Shown: positions 5,493 through 8,068 of the stretch, piece after piece | Layout: each line of letters begins with the position of its first letter | Numbering within the stretch: position 1 is the stretch's first letter | Assembly (NCBI GenBank): GCA_964439135.1 | Contig: CAYTNN010000207.1 | Coordinates: 1-8,068 of the forward strand | DNA length: 8,068 nucleotides | DNA from: JAFGPJ01 sp964439135 | Lineage (GTDB): Bacteria > Planctomycetota > Phycisphaerae > Sedimentisphaerales > Anaerobacaceae | Direction of reading: 5' to 3' | Notes under the pieces: model-generated | Databases searched by the model: none | What the model was told of the DNA's origin: nothing | The model's input: only the letters and a program-made list of their open reading frames with translations | Translations under genes and position numbers: made by a program

Positions 5493-6203
5493 ATGCATTT
5501 TGATGAAGATTTCGTCAAATCCCTGCCTGATGATTGGCCCCATACAACCCTGTTGATAAGTGATAAACTCAACTTTATCCGTGAGCATGATCCTGATGCA
5601 CTACATGCGGCCGTGGAAGAAGCCTGGGCTCTCCTTAGTGTCCTATCTCCAAAATGGGACGAGCAATTTACGGTGCCTGAAATATATGGTGATCGCGACT
5701 CAGATATCGCTGTTATGTTGGAGTTTTTTACTGAAATTAATGAGGAAGCAGAGCGAGTGATTAAAGAGCAAGCCAGAGAAGCTAAACTTAGTCATTACCA
5801 GAATGTTTACGAAATATCACTTGGTAACGTATTCCATTTTGAATTTTCAGAAGGAGACCTTGAACGAATTCAGCAGTTAACCAATGAACTTAGAGATTTG
5901 ATCTCTAAATCAGAAGAATTTGAAGAGAAACACAAGCAACGACTTCTTAGAAAGCTCGAAAAGTTTCAATCTGAACTTCACAAGAAGGTATCAGACCTTG
6001 ACCGGGCATGGGGATTTCTTCTTGAAGCAAGTATTTATATTGGTCAGATGGGGGGAAATGTCAAGCCAATGGTCGATAGAATTCGGGAGCTTGTGTCAAT
6101 CATAGGCCCCACCAGCACTCGGGCTTACGATCTTCCGAGTAATCTTCCAATTAAGTTGCTCGGTCAGAGTGAAAATGACAAATCCGAAGATGGCAAATCA
6201 TGA
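5493..6203 (+). CDS. Coiled-coil protein of unknown function (236 aa)
   Basis: ATG at 5493 is set by an AGGAGA ribosome site 7-8 bases upstream (about 5481-5486). I do not recognise a named family. The N-terminal 90 residues are acidic and mixed helical (MHFDEDFVKSLPDDWP..., EEAWALLSVLSPKWDE). Residues 80-100 and about 122-175 are strongly helical and charged, with heptad-like leucines and isoleucines (LERIQQLTNELRDLI, then KHKQRLLRKLEKFQ and SELHKKVSDLD), which predicts a coiled coil or helical bundle. Residues 165-200 (SDLDRAWGFLLEAS...) are more hydrophobic but not a clear membrane span. The tail (226-236) is polar and disordered. The dense SKSEEFEEKHKQRLL pattern is typical of small accessory proteins near mobile or defence loci, but there is no catalytic signature. 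It has its own promoter and stands alone; the next gene begins 112 bases later with a separate promoter. Confidence 0.75.
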   Translation: MHFDEDFVKSLPDDWPHTTLLISDKLNFIREHDPDALHAAVEEAWALLSVLSPKWDEQFTVPEIYGDRDSDIAVMLEFFTEINEEAERVIKEQAREAKLSHYQNVYEISLGNVFHFEFSEGDLERIQQLTNELRDLISKSEEFEEKHKQRLLRKLEKFQSELHKKVSDLDRAWGFLLEASIYIGQMGGNVKPMVDRIRELVSIIGPTSTRAYDLPSNLPIKLLGQSENDKSEDGKS

Positions 6204-6227
6204 GTATCTTCCCGCTCCCCTCCCTGG

Positions 6228-6247
6228 TGTCAAGATTTCTCTTGACA
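6228..6247. repeat. Perfect 8-bp inverted repeat overlapping a -35 box (operator-like)
   Basis: TGTCAAGA (6228-6235) and TCTTGACA (6240-6247) are perfect complements separated by TTTC. The right arm contains the TTGACA -35 hexamer of the microprotein promoter. It lies 25 bases after the stop of the coiled-coil gene and has no T-run after it, so an operator is more likely than a terminator. Confidence 0.5.
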
Positions 6248-6270
6248 TTCCTGCCTTTTCATAGTATCAT
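6242..6270 (+). promoter_or_regulatory. Strong sigma70-like promoter of the 48-residue gene
   Basis: TTGACA (6242-6247), a 17-base spacer and TATCAT (6265-6270, 5 of 6) form one of the best promoters in the window. The expected start near 6277 gives a leader of about 39 bases containing AAGGAG before the ATG at 6316. The -35 lies in the right arm of a perfect inverted repeat, suggesting repression. Confidence 0.6.
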
Positions 6271-6315
6271 GCAATCACTTGGTGGAAAAAGGTTTTAGAG
6301 TAAAAGGAGATAATC

Positions 6316-6462
6316 ATGGACGAAAGCAAAGAAATCAAACTCAGTGAGCCAGACCGTTCTATTCTCACGAACATTGTTCGCGGGCTCGCCGAGCTTGCTG
6401 AGAGCGTCTCAAAGTTGAAGGCGGCACTACTGGACTTGACAGACAAACTGCCAAAGCAGTAA
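6316..6462 (+). CDS. 48-residue helical microprotein
   Basis: This short gene reads from ATG 6316 to TAA 6460-6462. An ideal AAGGAGA ribosome site lies at 6304-6310, five to seven bases before the start, and a strong promoter lies at 6242-6270. The product begins MDESKEIKLSEPDRSIL and continues through one amphipathic helix (about residues 15-44: LTNIVRGLAELAESVSKLK, then AALLDLTDKL) with leucines and isoleucines at a/d-like spacing. It has no cysteines and no membrane segment. It could self-associate or bind a partner helix. No family recognised. Promoter, ribosome site and codon composition together make it a probable real gene despite its size. It follows the coiled-coil gene in the same direction but seems independently transcribed. 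A weak CGGTC/GACCG hairpin and T-run (6469-6510) might end its transcript. Confidence 0.6.
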   Translation: MDESKEIKLSEPDRSILTNIVRGLAELAESVSKLKAALLDLTDKLPKQ

Positions 6463-6500
6463 GACATATCGGTCTCTGAAACTGACCACGTTTGACCGGA

Positions 6501-6530
6501 CAAGTTTTTTCAAACCCAGCAAGTTTTTTC
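6501..6530. repeat. Direct repeat CAAGTTTTTTC, two copies
   Basis: CAAGTTTTTTC occurs at 6501-6511 and 6520-6530, a period of 19 bases, directly before the TTGACA box at 6531. The spacing of nearly two helical turns would suit paired protein sites or UP-element-like tracts, but it may be chance. Confidence 0.35.
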
Positions 6531-6559
6531 TTGACAAATCCCTTGCTCTCGATTAGATT
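6531..6559 (+). promoter_or_regulatory. Promoter upstream of the tRNA-Leu remnant
   Basis: TTGACA (6531-6536), 17 bases and TAGATT (6554-6559, 4 of 6) would start transcription near 6566. If the tRNA remnant at 6609-6660 were once full length, its 5' end would fall near 6577, about 11 bases from this start. That distance is typical for a tRNA gene, so this may be the surviving promoter of the decayed tRNA. Confidence 0.45.
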
Positions 6560-6608
6560 GCGCACTTAGTTTGTGTAAACAGCCTATTTTATGTCAAGTT
6601 ACGCCATC

Positions 6609-6660
6609 TTTAGGAGCTAGTGCCCTTAGGGGCGTGCTGGTTCGAATCCTGTCCCGGACA
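6609..6660 (+). pseudogene. tRNA-Leu(UAG) 3' half, decayed
   Basis: From the anticodon loop (TTTAGGA at 6609-6615, anticodon TAG at 6611-6613) the sequence follows a leucine tRNA. It has the 3' anticodon stem GCTAG, a variable arm GCCC-TTA-GGGGC, the T loop TTCGAAT, and an acceptor 3' strand CCCGGAC with discriminator A at 6660. It aligns without gaps to the intact tRNA-Leu(GAG) with 8 differences over the last 47 bases. One pair of these is compensatory in the variable arm, so it derives from a true isoacceptor and not a copy of the GAG gene. The 5' half cannot be found: the five bases before the loop (CCATC) do not pair with GCTAG. The T stem has a T-T mismatch. It is either a decayed gene or the displaced 3' piece left by an integrating element. 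Confidence 0.75.
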
Positions 6661-6666
6661 TTTCTT

Positions 6667-6687
6667 CTTGACTATTTACGCTTGACT
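6667..6687. repeat. Heptamer-phased CTTGACT pair
   Basis: CTTGACT at 6667-6673 and 6681-6687, exactly two heptamers apart, just after the tRNA remnant. It is related to the ATTGACT array at 7932-7966 and may be a degenerate member of the same repeat type. TTGACT could also act as a -35 box, but no -10 is well placed. Confidence 0.35.
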
Positions 6688-6753
6688 GTTGTTTATAGTA
6701 GAGCAAGACGACAATATACTCATTAAGTTGCGTAGAGCTTGTGAACAAAACTG

Positions 6754-7092
6754 ATGCCCGTTTCGGATGAATTTGTGGATTATGTTATCGACCAGCTCGC
6801 GGGCTGGGGGCAGGTATCGGCTCGGAAGATGTTCGGCGGGGCCGGTCTTTATTGTGATCGGGCGATGTTCGGGCTCATCGCCGACGACGTTGCGTATCTT
6901 AAGGTGGATGACTCTAATCGGGAGGATTTCGTCAGGGCGGGATCGTCGGCCTTCAATCCGTTCCCCGAGAAGACAAAAACATACGTCATGTCATATTATG
7001 AAATTCCCGCCGATGTCCTGGAAGACCGGGAACTATTGGGCAAATGGGCCGAACGCGCCCTAGCCGTGGCACGAAAGAAAAAGAAGCGGTAG
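6754..7092 (+). CDS. TfoX/Sxy N-terminal-domain protein (112 aa)
   Basis: The product has the typical TfoX_N layout over its whole length. It opens SDEFVDYVIDQLAGWGQVSARKMFGGAGLY, then MFGLIADDVAYLKVDDSNREDF, AFNPFPEKTKTYVMSYYEIPADVLED, and finally a helix ending in a lysine-rich tail (ARKKKKR). TfoX/Sxy proteins regulate competence in some Proteobacteria, where an N- and a C-terminal domain are present. Stand-alone N-terminal-domain proteins of this size are widespread and mostly uncharacterised, so a competence role should not be assumed. The start at 6754 fits the family N-terminus, but no strong ribosome site is visible (AGAGCTTGTGAAC upstream). A TATACT at 6715-6720 may be the -10. The TAG stop (7090-7092) is supplied by the left arm of the inverted-repeat element at 7089-7161. 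Confidence 0.88.
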   Translation: MPVSDEFVDYVIDQLAGWGQVSARKMFGGAGLYCDRAMFGLIADDVAYLKVDDSNREDFVRAGSSAFNPFPEKTKTYVMSYYEIPADVLEDRELLGKWAERALAVARKKKKR

Positions 7093-7161
7093 GGTGCGAT
7101 GAATCGCACCAATTGTTAATAAATAGGAATAATTGAAGTGGTGCGATTCATCACACCCTAC
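7089..7161. repeat. 73-bp inverted-repeat element (MITE- or terminator-like)
   Basis: Arms at 7089-7111 and 7139-7161 are complementary over 23 bases with a single C-A mismatch (7097/7153), around a 27-base AT-rich loop. Each arm is itself nearly palindromic: GGTGCGAT-GA-ATCGCACC on the left, and one mismatch on the right. It resembles the 'GTAGGGTGCGATGAATCGCACC' type of dispersed intergenic repeats seen in several phyla (from memory). It separates two convergent genes and its outer TAG ends form the stop codons of both. As RNA it would fold strongly in either direction, so it could act as a bidirectional terminator. No target-site duplication is evident. Confidence 0.8.
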
Positions 7162-7604
7162 ATTCTTTCAATTTCATCTTCGTGATACCATCCAGCGTGT
7201 ACAAATTTAAAATTCAAAACGTCTTTGAACACTAATATGCGTTCTATTGTTTCACTTTGCGGCATTTCGCCTTTCTTGCTATCCAGCCAATCCCTTCTTT
7301 CCGCAACACCCATCACAAGATAATTGTTTCCTATTATTTCCGGCATAGGTTGTTCAAAACAGGCTACCATTAAGGATTCCAGTTCGGACTTTTTGGCAAT
7401 TATCAAATCGCATTTGACACAGTAGCGGCATTTCTTATTCAAGAGAAGAACTTGCTGAGGATCGATGTGAACAACCAGTGGAAATTTGCGTATTTTTGTG
7501 TTGTCATTGCATTTCGGGCACTTGGTGAAAGCGGCATCTTCATAGGGATTCAGAAAAAAATAATGTTTTCTTCTCTCAGACTCTATACCTTCCAGTTCAA
7601 TCAT
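7158..7604 (-). CDS. Cysteine-cluster (zinc-ribbon-like) hypothetical protein (148 aa)
   Basis: I do not recognise a named family. The start at 7604 gives MIELEGIESERRKHYFFLNPYED and has no strong ribosome site; GGTG upstream is weak. Cysteines are arranged as CPKC (residues about 29-32) and CRYCVKC (about 59-65) with C82 further on. The first four-cysteine set (CxxC...CxxC) probably binds zinc in a ribbon fold, with the segment KIRKFPLVVHIDPQQVLLLNK between the knuckles. After it come KCDLIIAKKSELESLMVACFEQ and a C-terminal region (NNYLVMGVAERRDWLDSKKGE, VFKDVLNFKFVHAGWYHEDE) that is soluble and mixed alpha/beta. It is likely cytoplasmic. Its TAG stop is provided by the right arm of the inverted repeat. 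It converges on the TfoX-like gene. Composition looks coding throughout. Confidence 0.75.
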   Translation of the reverse strand: MIELEGIESERRKHYFFLNPYEDAAFTKCPKCNDNTKIRKFPLVVHIDPQQVLLLNKKCRYCVKCDLIIAKKSELESLMVACFEQPMPEIIGNNYLVMGVAERRDWLDSKKGEMPQSETIERILVFKDVLNFKFVHAGWYHEDEIERM

Positions 7605-7821
7605 CTTTGCACCACTGCTTAAAGTGTCAGTTAAGGTTATCCTGACCTTGCAAATAATTTACCACTGTGTGAGGTCCCTGTCAAAACCAGTTTAGCAATA
7701 TCCGCCCTCAATCACCCTGATACGGAAACGGCCGTAACCGAATCAATGCTAACTGCTGGGGGGTACTCATCCAATTCGCCTTTCCTTCCGAGAATCGAGA
7801 ATCCTTAAACGTTTTCACAGC
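7605..7821. other. Intergenic stretch without recognisable gene
   Basis: No supported coding frame on either strand. This is the upstream region of the leftward cysteine-cluster gene, but I find no promoter with both boxes well placed. The region leads into the heptamer arrays. Confidence 0.4.
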
Positions 7822-7856
7822 ACGCAATACGCAATACTCACTACGCAATACGCACA
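7822..7856. repeat. Five-unit heptamer array (ACGCAAT)
   Basis: Units are ACGCAAT, ACGCAAT, ACTCACT, ACGCAAT and ACGCACA: five consecutive 7-mers, three of them perfect. It is like the short tandemly repeated heptamers (STRR) described in cyanobacteria and present in other phyla. Confidence 0.75.
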
Positions 7857-7931
7857 AAGGACGCCGTCTCACGGAGATTTATTTAAAATTTGCCCGCCTT
7901 TTTCCATTTAGATTCGTATAATACTAAACTA

Positions 7932-7966
7932 ATTGACTATTGACTATTGACTATTGATTATTGACT
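7932..7966. repeat. Five-unit heptamer array (ATTGACT)
   Basis: Units are ATTGACT (three copies), ATTGATT and ATTGACT: five consecutive 7-mers with one substitution. It is the same length and unit size as the ACGCAAT array 76 bases to the left but unrelated in sequence. Its ATTGATTATTGA core (7953-7964) also occurs at 2507-2518 and, inverted, at 2384-2395. Confidence 0.8.
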
Positions 7967-7980
7967 AATTCTCGGTGTTT

Positions 7981-8038
7981 ATTCGTGTTCACCCCATGAG
8001 ATAGGTAAAACCGTTATCTCACAGGGTAAATTCGTGTT
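7981..8038. repeat. Hairpin between direct repeats ATTCGTGTT
   Basis: ATTCGTGTT at 7981-7989 and 8030-8038 flank a hairpin. ACCC (7991-7994) pairs with GGGT (8024-8027), TGAGATA (7997-8003) pairs perfectly with TATCTCA (8015-8021), and GGT/ACC closes the tip. No T-run follows, so it is not a classical terminator. No gene starts before the window ends, although AAGGA-like purines occur at about 8047-8057. Confidence 0.5.
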
Positions 8039-8068
8039 TAATTTGAAGGAAAAAAGGGCAGAATATTA

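Noticed and set aside
6204..6608. A group I intron splitting tRNA-Leu in the anticodon loop
   Set aside because: Such introns are known in bacterial tRNA-Leu, but no 5' exon (acceptor GTCCGGG and D arm) is found upstream and an apparent gene fills the space.
2417..6660. An integrated island between tRNA-Leu(GAG) and the tRNA-Leu remnant
   Set aside because: The remnant has a different anticodon (UAG) and differs at 8 of the last 47 positions from the GAG gene, so the two are not a matching att pair. No integrase is visible between them.
6754..7092. Competence regulator role for the TfoX-like protein
   Set aside because: Only the N-terminal domain is present and no competence genes are nearby; the family name does not justify the function.
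7822..7966. CRISPR array
   Set aside because: Units are 7 bases in direct tandem with no spacers, and no cas gene is present.

Overview
The window looks like a chromosomal segment from an uncultivated bacterium, probably a metagenome assembly: a run of exactly 100 Ns at 4239-4338 is a scaffold gap. Coding GC is moderate, intergenic DNA is AT-rich, and the sigma70-type promoters are recognisable. The tRNA has no encoded CCA. Exported phosphatase and methyltransferase genes, small DUF-type membrane proteins and intergenic heptamer repeats would fit Planctomycetota (Phycisphaerae-like) or a neighbouring lineage. That placement is inference from memory of similar proteins, not a search result.

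Left part (1-2011): the 3' end of queE (queuosine/7-deazaguanine pathway) runs rightward. It converges on a leftward three-gene operon: a DUF2089-type zinc-ribbon/HTH regulator, a 104-residue membrane protein, and a 327-residue membrane protein with a C-terminal beta-sandwich-like domain. All three carry a short SHOCT-like helical hairpin, so they look like one regulator/membrane-sensor module. A long non-coding stretch (2012-2416) follows, with the operon promoter, an orphan double hairpin with a terminator-like tail, and the promoter of a tRNA-Leu(GAG) gene at 2417-2500.

Middle part (2501-5492): three leftward genes are clear. The first is an exported protein that fuses an alkaline-phosphatase/phosphodiesterase domain to a FAM173-like SAM methyltransferase domain. 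The second is a DUF6868-like membrane protein whose end lies in the gap. The third is a GNAT acetyltransferase.

Right part (5493-8068): rightward genes are a 236-residue coiled-coil protein of unknown function, a 48-residue microprotein with its own strong promoter and an overlapping inverted repeat, and a TfoX N-terminal-domain protein. Between the last two lies a decayed 3' half of a tRNA-Leu(UAG). The TfoX-like gene converges on a leftward cysteine-cluster protein. A 73-bp inverted-repeat element sits exactly between them and supplies the TAG stop codon of both. The last 460 bases hold no gene but contain two different five-unit heptamer arrays and a long hairpin between direct repeats.

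No CRISPR array, transposase, integrase or complete recognisable defence system is visible. The best candidates for new biology are the phosphatase-methyltransferase fusion, the SHOCT-like operon, and the microprotein/tRNA-remnant region.
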